From JAUIAS01 sp030425395 (GTDB lineage Bacteria > Pseudomonadota > Alphaproteobacteria > Rhodobacterales > Rhodobacteraceae), in NCBI GenBank assembly GCA_043553855.1, contig CP121336.1:2852001-2916000 (forward strand): DNA of 64,000 nt, written 5' to 3'. Within the stretch, counting starts at the first letter, position 1. Every line of letters begins with the position of its first letter. Made by a program: the position numbers and the translations under genes. Shown one piece after another: positions 33,887 to 41,741 of this stretch. Under the pieces are notes generated by a model. The model had not been told where the DNA came from, did no database searches, and saw nothing but the letters and a program-made list of their open reading frames with translations.

Positions 33887-34029
33887 CAGGTTTGTTTCTG
33901 GCCGTGGCCGGGCTGGGCTGGGCGGGGCGGAGCATATTTTGCGCGCCCTTATCCATAGACACTGATCGAATGGCGCACCACAGGGCGGGCCGCGCCAGAA
34001 GCGTGGGCCGCGTTCGGCCTGCCGCCCTG

Positions 34030-34557
34030 TTAGCGTCGACGCGATTCGCGGGCGTTCTGGGCGGCTTCGACACGCACCACGCGCACCTTTGACAAAGCAC
34101 GATTGCCCAAAGATACCGCCGCGGTCACGCGGCGCGCGCGCTCGGGGCCGACGGGCGTGGAATAACGCGGATAGACAACCCGAAACTCATAGGCAAGCAC
34201 GCCTTTTTCGTCAGGCTTGCCGTCGGCGGTCTTGGGCACAAGGCGCACGTCATGCGGCCCTTGACGGTCGGCAAGGCCGGTCACACGGATAATCGCACCG
34301 TCATCCGTGCGTTCGATCGCCAGATCGGAGACCTGGCCGATGAGCGCGCCCTGATATACGGCATCGGGGCGGGAAAACATCCCGTTCCTGCGGCCGGTGT
34401 CGGGCAACAACGGGTTGACCGGACCGGTGTCGCGTTCGGTTATCACGGTCTCTTCGCTTTTGCCGAACCAGTTGAACGGGTTGATCCGGGATTCGCGGAA
34501 GCCGCAGGCCGAGACCATAAGCCCCGAGAGGAGAATCGCGCATAGAGGTTTGTGCAT
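34030..34557 (-). CDS. predicted lipoprotein of unknown function
   Basis: This 175 residue protein begins with a lipoprotein signal (MHKPLCAILLSGLMVSACGF) whose lipobox Cys is about residue 18. The mature part has a Ser/Gly-rich linker (INPFNWFGKSEETVITERDT) and a domain with VYQGALIGQVSDLAIERTDD and VLAYEFRVVYPRYSTPVGPE. I do not recognise the family. The ATG at 34557 is chosen because the extension to 34590 is basic and would spoil the signal. It is divergent from sufE. Confidence 0.72.
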   Translation of the reverse strand: MHKPLCAILLSGLMVSACGFRESRINPFNWFGKSEETVITERDTGPVNPLLPDTGRRNGMFSRPDAVYQGALIGQVSDLAIERTDDGAIIRVTGLADRQGPHDVRLVPKTADGKPDEKGVLAYEFRVVYPRYSTPVGPERARRVTAAVSLGNRALSKVRVVRVEAAQNARESRRR

Positions 34558-34700
34558 CGGAATTGCCCGCCTGTCGTGTTTACACCCCAAGTGGGTAACC
34601 CATCCACGCGCGGTTGAAAAGCGCCAAGGCAGGACTGGACAGCATAGGCGCGCAGGCTTAGGTCAAACGCAACCGTATCGCCAAGAATTGAGGATCGCAG

Positions 34701-35111
34701 ATGGCCAGTTCCGCTTTTGAGGAGATTGTCGAGGATTTCGAGTTTCTGGAGGACTGGGAAGACCGGTATCGCCACGTTATCGAGATGGGCAAGGCGATGG
34801 AGCCGCTGGACGAGGCGCTGAGAGTGCCTGCGACCAAGGTTGATGGGTGCGCCAGTCAGGTTTGGCTGCATCCGGTGATCGAGAACGGCGTGTTCCGCTT
34901 TGACGGCGAAAGCGATGCGATGATCGTGCGCGGACTGATCGCGGTGCTGCGGTGTTTGTACAATGATTTGCCGGTGGGCGCGGTTGCTCAGGTGGATGCG
35001 CGCGCAGAGCTCGCGCGGCTGGGGCTGAATGATCATTTGTCTGCGCAACGGTCGAACGGGCTGCGGGCGATGATCGAGCGGATCCGTCTGGTGGCGTCAG
35101 AGGCGGTATAG
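34701..35111 (+). CDS. sufE: cysteine desulfuration protein SufE
   Basis: SufE accepts the persulfide sulfur from the desulfurase SufS and delivers it for Fe-S cluster assembly. The 136 residue protein starts MASSAFEEIVEDFEFLEDWE and has the active Cys50 in ATKVDGCASQVW, with DGESDAMIVRGLIAVL and ARLGLNDHLSAQRSNGL, as in the family. The ATG has GAGGATC upstream. It is a single gene; the suf operon itself is not in the window. Confidence 0.95.
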   Translation: MASSAFEEIVEDFEFLEDWEDRYRHVIEMGKAMEPLDEALRVPATKVDGCASQVWLHPVIENGVFRFDGESDAMIVRGLIAVLRCLYNDLPVGAVAQVDARAELARLGLNDHLSAQRSNGLRAMIERIRLVASEAV

Positions 35112-35135
35112 GCGCGGTTGCGCCGGCTTTGCCGT

Positions 35136-35195
35136 CGCGCGGGCGAGGGGCTCTGCCCCTCGCGCTCCCCGGGATATTTCCAGCAAGAGAAACGA
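35136..35195 (-). repeat. 3'-end repeat element
   Basis: Read on the minus strand this is GTTTCTCTTGCTGGAAATAT, then CCCGGGGAGCGCGAGGGG and the hairpin GGGGCAGAGCCCC. It directly follows the stop of the DUF1638 gene, in its sense orientation. Confidence 0.75.
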
Positions 35196-35199
35196 GGGA

Positions 35200-35829
35200 T
35201 CAGAGCCGGGACAGCGCGGTTTCAAGATCGCCATAGCCCGTCAGGCGGCGTTCAAAGGCGAGCCCGAGCCGGTCCGCGCAGGCGCGGGCTTTTTCGGTTA
35301 GGACGGGATCATCGGTCTGGGCCTGATAGACCAGTTTTTCGTAGTGACCGAAATACATGTCGCGCAGTTGCGGGTGCCGGTCGAGGCCCAGCGGTTCGAT
35401 CACGAAGGCGTCGAATTGGCGGACGAGAAAATCGGTCAGGTAGAAGGCGGTGATTTCGTCGCTGGCCCGGGCCGCAAAGGCGGCGTTGCCTTCGAAGAAG
35501 CTATAGCAATGGGGGCCGGCGATCATCTCTACCCCCAGGTCTGCGCAGGCGGCGGCCAGTTGGCCACCGGTGCCGCAATCGGCGTAGGCCACAAAGATGT
35601 TGGCATAGCTGTCGCGGTGTTTTGCAACGGCCTCGCGGACCGCGCCGGTAATCCTGTCGGGGTGGTTGTGCAGGATCGCGGGCAGGCAGGTGAGCGCGAT
35701 GTGATCCCAGCCGTTGCGGTCGCGCAGTGCGATGATTTCCCGCGCAATCGCGCCGCAGCCGATGATCAGAACCTGTCCACGTCCGTGCAGCGGCAGGCCG
35801 TCATGGGTCAGGGTTGTGGTGTCGGTCAT
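35200..35829 (-). CDS. DUF1638 protein, downstream of a corrinoid protein
   Basis: This 209 residue cytoplasmic protein is a DUF1638 family member (VLIIGCGAIAREIIALRDRN, ITLTCLPAILHNHPDRI-like, FVAYADCGTGGQLAAACADL, MIAGPHCYSFFEGNAAFAAR, FYLTDFLVRQFDAFVIEPLG). Its Cys residues (IGCGA, YADCGTGG, GPHCYSFFEG) could bind a metal. The family is often found beside corrinoid-dependent methyltransferase genes; here it follows the corrinoid protein gene after 56 bp with a hairpin between. No biochemical function is known, and a role in cobalamin-dependent methyl transfer is inference from context. Confidence 0.82.
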   Translation of the reverse strand: MTDTTTLTHDGLPLHGRGQVLIIGCGAIAREIIALRDRNGWDHIALTCLPAILHNHPDRITGAVREAVAKHRDSYANIFVAYADCGTGGQLAAACADLGVEMIAGPHCYSFFEGNAAFAARASDEITAFYLTDFLVRQFDAFVIEPLGLDRHPQLRDMYFGHYEKLVYQAQTDDPVLTEKARACADRLGLAFERRLTGYGDLETALSRL

Positions 35830-35856
35830 TTCGACGCCGCCTTTTCAGCCCGGGAT

Positions 35857-35876
35857 GCGGGGGCATGCGCCCCCGC
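35857..35876 (-). other. intercistronic hairpin
   Basis: GCGGGGGCATGCGCCCCCGC is a perfect stem of 8 bp with a 4 base loop between the corrinoid protein gene and the DUF1638 gene. It lacks a T-run, so it may stabilise the upstream message or set a lower DUF1638 level rather than end transcription. Confidence 0.5.
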
Positions 35877-35885
35877 GCGCCATTG

Positions 35886-36590
35886 TCAGCTGGCAGCCAT
35901 CTGGTTGTGCTTGCGCGACACAAAGGTCTTGGCTGTTTCCACCGCGACGGCTGCGTCACGGCAATATGCATCTGCGCCGATGGCTTTGCCGAACTCTTCG
36001 TTCAGCGGTGCGCCGCCGACCAGCACGATGTAATCTTCGCGCAGGCCCTGTTCGACCATCGTGTCGATCACGACCTTCATATAGGGCATCGTGGTCGTCA
36101 GAAGGGCGGACATGCCCAGAATATCGGGCTGTTCGCGTTCCAGCGCTTCGAGGTAGTTTTCGACCGGGTTGTTGATGCCCAGATCGACCACTTCAAATCC
36201 TGCACCTTCCATCATCATCGCGACGAGGTTCTTGCCGATGTCGTGGATATCGCCCTTGACGGTGCCGATGACCATCTTGCCCACACGGGGTGCGCCGGTT
36301 TCGGCCAGCAGGGGCTTGAGGATGAACATCCCCCCCTTCATGGCGTTTGCAGACAGCAGCACTTCGGGCACAAAGAGAATGCCATCACGGAAGTCGTTGC
36401 CGACGATCGTCATGCCGCCGACGAGCGCCTCGGTCAGGATCCTGTAAGGGGCCCAGCCGCGTTCGAGCAGGATGTTCACCGCCTCTTCGATCTCTTCCTT
36501 GAGACCGTCGTAGAGATCGTCGAACATCTGCTGGACCAGTTCTTCATCGTCCAGTTCGGACAGGATGATGTCGTCTTCTTCTTCCGACAT
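35886..36590 (-). CDS. corrinoid (B12-binding) methyltransferase subunit
   Basis: This 234 residue protein has an N-terminal helical cap domain (~20-95) and a C-terminal cobalamin-binding Rossmann domain with the base-off His in the DxHxxG motif D114-I-H116-D-I-G (TVKGDIHDIGKNLVAMMME), then MSALLTTTMPYMKVVID and VLVGGAPLNEEFGKAIGAD. It carries a methyl group as methyl-cobalamin between two methyltransferases. In some rhodobacters the cobalamin-dependent methionine synthase is split into separate corrinoid, methyl-THF and homocysteine subunits, and the homocysteine one lies here at 38677. The ATG at 36590 has AAGGA upstream. Confidence 0.9.
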   Translation of the reverse strand: MSEEEDDIILSELDDEELVQQMFDDLYDGLKEEIEEAVNILLERGWAPYRILTEALVGGMTIVGNDFRDGILFVPEVLLSANAMKGGMFILKPLLAETGAPRVGKMVIGTVKGDIHDIGKNLVAMMMEGAGFEVVDLGINNPVENYLEALEREQPDILGMSALLTTTMPYMKVVIDTMVEQGLREDYIVLVGGAPLNEEFGKAIGADAYCRDAAVAVETAKTFVSRKHNQMAAS

Positions 36591-36771
36591 ATGCAGATTC
36601 CTTGGCTGTTCCGCGCGCAGCGCGGCATCGTTTCCAGTGCTTGTTTGGCGGGAAATGGTCCCGATCACTCGGCTTTTTGCGACATCACTCGCCCTTGGAC
36701 CGACCTTTACCCCCGGGCCCGGCAAAAGGATAATGAGAAATGCGCATGGAGATGATGGGCTTGTTGCATTT

Positions 36772-36786
36772 GTTCTCTTTTTGTTC
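36772..36786. promoter_or_regulatory. LexA (SOS) box, GTTC-N7-GTTC
   Basis: GTTCTCTTTTTGTTC is an exact match to the alphaproteobacterial LexA direct repeat. It ends 12 bp before the ATG of the radical SAM gene at 36799, close enough to block transcription or initiation. Confidence 0.7.
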
Positions 36787-36798
36787 CAGTTTGCGGGC

Positions 36799-37896
36799 AT
36801 GTTGTCAGATCCCGCCGCCCCCAGACCTGATTCCGCGCCCGTGCCCAAGGGGCGGAGCACCGGTATGAACCGGCCGGGACGGTTCGATCTGATGCGCGAG
36901 GTGGTTGCCGATGGCTGGGATGGCGATGGTGACGAAACCCCGCCCCGGGTGGTGACCGAAGTGCGCCGTGAAACCGCGCAAAGCGCGATTACCCGCAACA
37001 CGTCGCCGGACCTGCCGTTTGACCGCTCGGTGAATGTTTATCGCGGGTGCGAACACGGCTGCATCTATTGCTTTGCCCGGCCCAGCCACGGGTTTCTGGG
37101 ACTGTCGCCCGGCCTGGATTTTGAAACCCGGCTGGTCATGCGCCCCAATATCGCGCAGGTGCTTGAGACCGAGTTGCGGCGCTCGTCCTACAAGGTTGCA
37201 CCGATTGCCATGGGCACCAATACAGACCCCTATCAACCCATAGAGGCCACAGCAGGTCTGACCCGCCAGGTGCTCGAGGTGCTGTCGCGGTTCAATCATC
37301 CGGTCACGATCGTGACCAAGGGCTGTATGATCGAACGGGACATTGACCTGATTGCGCCGATGGCGAAACGGGGGCTGTTGCGGGTGGGGGTGTCGATCAC
37401 CACGCTGGATGCGGAGCTCTCGCGGCGTATGGAACCGCGCGCACCTGCGCCGGAACGTCGGCTGCGCTGTGTGTCGCGCCTGACACAGGCGGGGGTGCCT
37501 GTCCGGGTGATGGTCGCGCCGGTGATCCCCGGGCTGACCGATACCGAGATCGAGGCGATCCTGACAAAGGCGCGCGCGGCCGGTGCCACATCGGCGAGCC
37601 GCATCCTTCTGCGCCTGCCGCGCGAGGTGGCGGAGCTCTGGCGTGGCTGGCTCGCCGAACACTATCCGGACCGCGCGCCGGGGGTGATGGCGCGCCTGCG
37701 TGATATGCACGGCGGGCGCGACTATGACCCCAGGTTCGGGCACAGGATGTCGGGACAAGGGGCCTATGCGGACCTGATTGCGCAACGCTTTCGGGTGATG
37801 GTCAAACGACTGGGATACACCGCAACCGAATCCCCGCTAAGCTGTGATCTCTTTGCCGTGCCACCGGGACCGGGGGATCAGTTGTCGCTGTTCTGA
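36799..37896 (+). CDS. PA0069-family radical SAM protein (SplB-like)
   Basis: This 365 residue protein has the radical SAM cluster motif C84-x3-C88-x2-C91 (YRGCEHGCIYCFARPSHGFL) and the SplB-like sequences SYKVAPIAMGTNTDPYQPIE, TIVTKGCMIERDIDLIAPMA, VGVSITTLDAELSRRMEPRA and PVIPGLTDTEIEAIL. Spore photoproduct lyase repairs a UV photoproduct in Bacillus, but the role of this family in non-sporulating bacteria is unknown. The ATG at 36799 sits just after a perfect SOS box, so a DNA-damage role is likely. A longer frame to 36565 overlaps the divergent corrinoid gene. Confidence 0.87.
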   Translation: MLSDPAAPRPDSAPVPKGRSTGMNRPGRFDLMREVVADGWDGDGDETPPRVVTEVRRETAQSAITRNTSPDLPFDRSVNVYRGCEHGCIYCFARPSHGFLGLSPGLDFETRLVMRPNIAQVLETELRRSSYKVAPIAMGTNTDPYQPIEATAGLTRQVLEVLSRFNHPVTIVTKGCMIERDIDLIAPMAKRGLLRVGVSITTLDAELSRRMEPRAPAPERRLRCVSRLTQAGVPVRVMVAPVIPGLTDTEIEAILTKARAAGATSASRILLRLPREVAELWRGWLAEHYPDRAPGVMARLRDMHGGRDYDPRFGHRMSGQGAYADLIAQRFRVMVKRLGYTATESPLSCDLFAVPPGPGDQLSLF

Positions 37897-37955
37897 CGGG
37901 TTGTGTTTGACACGGCGGCGCGGCATCGTGGCAGGCAAATACGCGGGGGATCACG

Positions 37956-38555
37956 ATGTTCTGGAACGACCGATACGCCAATAGCGACGGATATCTTTTT
38001 GGCGAAGCCCCGTCCGCGGGATTGGTGGCCATGGCGGATCTTCTGCCGCCCCGTTCGCGCGTGCTCTGCGTGGCAGACGGAGAGGGCCGAAATTCGGTCT
38101 ATCTGGCCAGCCTCGGCCATACCGTGACGGGCTTTGATCCGGCACCCGTCGCCGTTGAGCGGGCCAGAGAACTGGCGCGCCGTACCGGCGTCACGCTCGA
38201 CACCCATGTCGCGGGGATCGAGGACTGGGACTGGTCAACGCCCTACGATGTTGTCGCGGGCATTTTCATCCAGTTCTCGCCACCCGCCGAGCGCGTCAAA
38301 GTGTTCGAGCGGATGGCCAATGCTGTGCGGCCGGGGGGCTTGATCCTTTTGCACGGTTTTGCACCGCGGCAGGTGGATTATGGCACTGGTGGCCCGGGCA
38401 ACCCGGATCATATGTATACGCTGGACATGCTGCGCAGGGCTTTTGCAGACTGGCCGGTTCAGCATGCGGCAGACTACGACGCGGATCAGGCCTCTGGTTC
38501 AGGTCACACAGGACGCGCCGCGCTGATCGACTTTGTCGCACAAAAACCGACCTGA
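37956..38555 (+). CDS. SAM-dependent class I methyltransferase
   Basis: This 199 residue protein begins MFWNDRYANSDGYLFGEAPS. It has the SAM motif SRVLCVADGEGRNSVYLASL, an acidic residue in VTGFDPAPVAV, YDVVAGIFIQFSPPAERVKV and motif III AVRPGGLILLHGFAPRQVDY. It is near the TehB/thiopurine methyltransferase group, which detoxifies tellurite or thiols, but the acceptor is unknown. The gene stands 59 bp after the radical SAM gene and before a 3'-end repeat. Confidence 0.84.
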   Translation: MFWNDRYANSDGYLFGEAPSAGLVAMADLLPPRSRVLCVADGEGRNSVYLASLGHTVTGFDPAPVAVERARELARRTGVTLDTHVAGIEDWDWSTPYDVVAGIFIQFSPPAERVKVFERMANAVRPGGLILLHGFAPRQVDYGTGGPGNPDHMYTLDMLRRAFADWPVQHAADYDADQASGSGHTGRAALIDFVAQKPT

Positions 38556-38556
38556 C

Positions 38557-38635
38557 CCTTTTCTCTTGCTGAAAATATCCCGGGGAGCGCGAGGGGCAGA
38601 GCCCCTCGCCTGCGCGACGGCGAAGCCGGCGCAAC
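38557..38635 (+). repeat. 3'-end repeat element
   Basis: TTTTCTCTTGCTGAAAATAT then CCCGGGGAGCGCGAGGGG and the hairpin GCGAGGGGCAGAGCCCCTCG, starting 1 bp after the methyltransferase stop and in its sense orientation. It separates this gene from the convergent homocysteine methyltransferase gene. Confidence 0.78.
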
Positions 38636-38676
38636 CCGTGATATTGTTGCTGATTAGGCCGCCTCAGCCCGCGGTC

Positions 38677-39693
38677 TCACCGCCGCCGACGGCCACGCCG
38701 TTCGCGCACGGGCGCTTCCGCGTCGTCGCCGGTGCCATCGGAGGCCGATGAAAACGCGCCAAGCTTGGCCACGATTTCTTCCAAAGTCGGGCGGTCCCCA
38801 CGAGGGCGCGTGTCCAGCGCCTCGCGCATCTTTTCCAGATGCTCGGGCATGGTGCCACAGCATCCGCCCACGATCTTGGCACCGCAATCACGCGCCATCA
38901 CGGCATAATCGCCCATCAAGTCGGGTGTGCCGTCATAGTGAATATGCCCGTCCACGTATTTCGGGATTCCCGCGTTGCCCTTGGCCACAATGGGGCGTTC
39001 GGTGCCTTGGGCGGCAAATCCCAATACCGTGCGCAAAAGATCCGAGCTGCCGGTGCCGCAGTTTGCCCCAAAGGCCAAGGGTGGGGTCGGGATGTCCTCG
39101 ACCAGCTTGACCATGTCGGCAGAGGTCATGCCCATCATGGTGCGTCCGGCAGTATCGAAACTCATCGTGCCGACCCATGGCATATCTGCCAGCGCGAAGG
39201 CCTCGGCGGCGGCGGCGTATTCTTCGGGTGCCGAGATCGTCTCGAGCCAGAGCACATCGGCACCGCCCTCTTTCAGCCCGTCGGCCTGTTCGTGGAATAT
39301 CTCCACTGCCAGTTCATGGCTGAGCGTGCCAACCGGCATCATGATGTCGCCGGTCGGGCCGACGGAGCCTGCCACCACGACCTTGCGCCCGGCGGTGTCG
39401 GCCACGTCACGACCCAGTTCAGCCGCAACCCGGTTGAGTTCACGCACCCGGCCTTGCGCGCCGTGCAGTTTCAGCCGGGAGGCGTTGCCGCCAAAGGAGT
39501 TTGTCAGGAACAGGTCGCTGCCCGCGTTCACGGCCATGGAATACAGTTTGCGGATACGGTCCGGGTGTTCCGTGTTCCACATCTCCGGCGCGTCACCGGA
39601 CATCAGGCCCATGTTGAACAGATTGGTGCCCGTGGCACCGTCGGCCAGAATCACGTCATAGGTATTGAGCATGGCCTTGAATGCATTGCCCAT
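38677..39693 (-). CDS. bmt: homocysteine S-methyltransferase family protein (split methionine synthase candidate)
   Basis: This 338 residue protein has the homocysteine-binding TIM barrel with the Zn ligands: Cys of FGANCGTGSSDLL and the CC pair of IVGGCCGTMPEHLEKMREAL. The start ILADGATGTNLFNMGLMSGD and LFLTNSFGGNASRLKLHGA match betaine-homocysteine methyltransferases and the N-terminal module of MetH. It ends in an acidic/arginine-rich tail. In rhodobacters this stand-alone module can work with a separate corrinoid protein as methionine synthase; one lies at 35886. The ATG at 39693 has AAGGAG upstream. Betaine as direct donor is the alternative. Confidence 0.88.
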   Translation of the reverse strand: MGNAFKAMLNTYDVILADGATGTNLFNMGLMSGDAPEMWNTEHPDRIRKLYSMAVNAGSDLFLTNSFGGNASRLKLHGAQGRVRELNRVAAELGRDVADTAGRKVVVAGSVGPTGDIMMPVGTLSHELAVEIFHEQADGLKEGGADVLWLETISAPEEYAAAAEAFALADMPWVGTMSFDTAGRTMMGMTSADMVKLVEDIPTPPLAFGANCGTGSSDLLRTVLGFAAQGTERPIVAKGNAGIPKYVDGHIHYDGTPDLMGDYAVMARDCGAKIVGGCCGTMPEHLEKMREALDTRPRGDRPTLEEIVAKLGAFSSASDGTGDDAEAPVRERRGRRRR

Positions 39694-40098
39694 CGGGTGT
39701 CTCCTTGGTGGTGCCAGAGCCAGTGCATTGCGCGTCGGCGGGCGTTTGTCTGGGCGCGCGTCCGCGCACCCGTCGTGATCAGATGACATGGGCGGGCGCG
39801 CCGCGCAAATGGATTGTCTTCATGATGTTCATGCAGCCGCCAAGAAATCTGCGCAACCGTTAATCGAACGGTATCGCGGGCTTTGCCCGAGAATGGCCGT
39901 CGGGATTGACGGTCGAGATTAACGGTGGCTTGGGCACCGCCCGGAGACGTATCGTGGCGGGGGGCTCTGCCCCCCGGGCCCGTTCCGGGCCTCCCCCCGG
40001 AGTATTTTCAGCCAGAAGAAGCGCCAGATGCGGCCCGCGTGGCGGATGGCCCTCGGGTCTTCGTCGCCAAGGGCCACGGCTTGCGCCCGGGTTTGTGC
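39694..40098. other. intergenic region with a palindrome and a 3'-end repeat
   Basis: This 405 bp region between the homocysteine methyltransferase start and the DUF1476 stop holds a palindrome ACCGTTAATCGAACGGT at 39856-39872 and, at 39952-40030 on the minus strand, a repeat element (CTTCTTCTGGCTGAAAATAC, then TCCGGGGGG) in the sense orientation of the DUF1476 gene. No gene is visible. Confidence 0.6.
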
Positions 40099-40416
40099 CT
40101 ATTCGGTTTCGGTCAGCACCTGACGGCGGGCTTCGGCCATCAGTTCGTCCATCTTGCTGCGGATGGTGATTTCGTCGGCCTTGTCGCCGAGATCGCCTGA
40201 AACCTTGCGGTAGACGTCTTCGTGGCCGGCTTCTTCAAAGTCGGATTTCACCACTTCCTGAGCGTAGGCGATGGCGTCGTCGCCGGTCTTGCCCATCAGG
40301 TCCGCGGCCCAGAGGCCCAGAAGCTTGTTGCGGCGTGCGTCCGCCTTGAACTGGAGGTCGGCGTCATGGGCAAATTTTGCCTCAAAGGCGTTTTCGCGAT
40401 CGTCGAAGGTGGTCAT
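40099..40416 (-). CDS. ATP synthase zeta-type inhibitor (DUF1476)
   Basis: This 105 residue helical protein is a DUF1476 member (MTTFDDRENAFEAKFAHDAD, LQFKADARRNKLLGLWAADL, MGKTGDDAIAYAQEVVKSDF). The family includes the zeta subunit of Paracoccus denitrificans, which blocks F1 rotation by inserting its N-terminus and so prevents ATP hydrolysis. It is divergent from purC across 179 bp. The name is by family; this protein has not been shown to inhibit. Confidence 0.88.
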   Translation of the reverse strand: MTTFDDRENAFEAKFAHDADLQFKADARRNKLLGLWAADLMGKTGDDAIAYAQEVVKSDFEEAGHEDVYRKVSGDLGDKADEITIRSKMDELMAEARRQVLTETE

Positions 40417-40595
40417 GGGGCTGTTTCCCTGTGCTTGGTCGTTGTTTCAGGATATGCCTTCCCGAGGCACGGGGCGCAAGGGGGCGCGGGCTGCTTGCGA
40501 CATCAGTGCCCTTGTTCTATGAGGGCGCAACGCCGGAAGCGAGTCTTTGATGAGTCCGCCCTGATCCCGTGCTTTATTTAGATGAAAGGCATCCC

Positions 40596-41357
40596 ATGGC
40601 CCGCCGCAAGAAAATTTACGAAGGCAAGGCAAAAATCCTGTATGAAGGCCCTGAGCCGGGCACCATCGTGCAGTATTTCAAGGATGATGCCACCGCCTTT
40701 AACGCCGAAAAGCGTGATGTGATCGAGGGCAAGGGCGTTCTCAACAACCGGTTGTCGGAGTATTTCATGACCGGGCTGGGGTCGATCGGTGTGCCCACCC
40801 ATTTCCTGCGGCGGCTGAACATGCGCGAACAATTGGTGCGCGCCTGCGAGATCATTCCGCTGGAAGTGATCGTGCGCAACTATGCCGCGGGCACAATGTC
40901 CAAGCGGCTGGGTATCGAGGAAGGCACGCAGTTGCCGCGCCCGGTGGTTGAATATTGCTACAAGGATGACAGCCTTGGCGACCCGTTGGTGACCGAAGAG
41001 CACATCGCCGCGTTCAACTGGGCCACCCAGCAGGACATGGACGATATTCTGAGCCTTGCCTTGCGGGTGAATGATTTCCTGTCCGGGGTCATGTATGGTG
41101 TCGGTATCAAGCTGGTGGATTTCAAGATTGAGATCGGGCGTGTCTACGACGGTGATTTCCAGCGGCTTGTCGTCGCCGACGAGATCAGCCCTGACAGTTG
41201 CCGTTTGTGGGATATCGAGACCGGTCAGAAGCTGGACAAGGACGTGTTCCGCCGCGATCTGGGCAGCCTGACAGACGCCTATACCGAAGTCGCAAAACGT
41301 TTGGGGGTCATGCCCAAGGGCGCGACCGCGATGGCCAAGCCCACGCTGATAAACTGA
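40596..41357 (+). CDS. purC: phosphoribosylaminoimidazole-succinocarboxamide synthase
   Basis: PurC joins CAIR with aspartate to form SAICAR using ATP. The 253 residue protein shows ARRKKIYEGKAKILYEGPEP, VQYFKDDATAFNAEK, the substrate loop EVIVRNYAAGTMSKRLGIEE, GIKLVDFKIEIGRVYDGDF and VADEISPDSCRLWD. The ATG at 40596 has AAAGG upstream. purS and purQ follow at 92 bp and 61 bp, giving a purC-purS-purQ operon. Confidence 0.97.
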   Translation: MARRKKIYEGKAKILYEGPEPGTIVQYFKDDATAFNAEKRDVIEGKGVLNNRLSEYFMTGLGSIGVPTHFLRRLNMREQLVRACEIIPLEVIVRNYAAGTMSKRLGIEEGTQLPRPVVEYCYKDDSLGDPLVTEEHIAAFNWATQQDMDDILSLALRVNDFLSGVMYGVGIKLVDFKIEIGRVYDGDFQRLVVADEISPDSCRLWDIETGQKLDKDVFRRDLGSLTDAYTEVAKRLGVMPKGATAMAKPTLIN

Positions 41358-41449
41358 GACCGTCGCCCCAGCGGCAAGGCGGGGCAGATGGGTATTTGGA
41401 ACGAGAAAGAAGCAGGGCCGCGGTGCCCGGCAAGCGCAAGGAGAGCCAG

Positions 41450-41680
41450 ATGAAGGCACGTGTGCAGGTGATGCTGAAGGATGGGGTTCTTGATCCGCAG
41501 GGCGAGGCGGTGCGTCATGCCCTGGGAGCCATGGGGTTCGGCGGTATCGAAGGGGTGCGTCAGGGTAAGGTCATCGAACTGGATCTGGCCGATGGCGTGA
41601 CCTATGCCGATGTCACCGAGATGTGCGAGAAGCTCTTGGCCAATACGGTCATCGAAAGCTATGCCATCGAAATGGCCTGA
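41450..41680 (+). CDS. purS: phosphoribosylformylglycinamidine synthase subunit PurS
   Basis: PurS is the small bridging subunit that holds PurL and PurQ together in the split FGAM synthase of most non-enteric bacteria. The 76 residue protein (MKARVQVMLKDGVLDPQGEA, VTEMCEKLLANTVIESYAIE) has the normal length of the family. AAGGAG precedes the ATG. It lies between purC and purQ, and purL is outside the window. Confidence 0.96.
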   Translation: MKARVQVMLKDGVLDPQGEAVRHALGAMGFGGIEGVRQGKVIELDLADGVTYADVTEMCEKLLANTVIESYAIEMA

Positions 41681-41741
41681 GCCGCTTTGCGCGAACTAAC
41701 CAACGGCGCGCGGTGCTGCGCCCCAGAAGAGGACAAGGCCG

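Noticed and set aside
37907..37929. TTGACA before the methyltransferase gene at 37956 as a promoter
   Set aside because: No -10 hexamer lies at an acceptable spacing (the nearest AT-rich candidate is at 23 bp).
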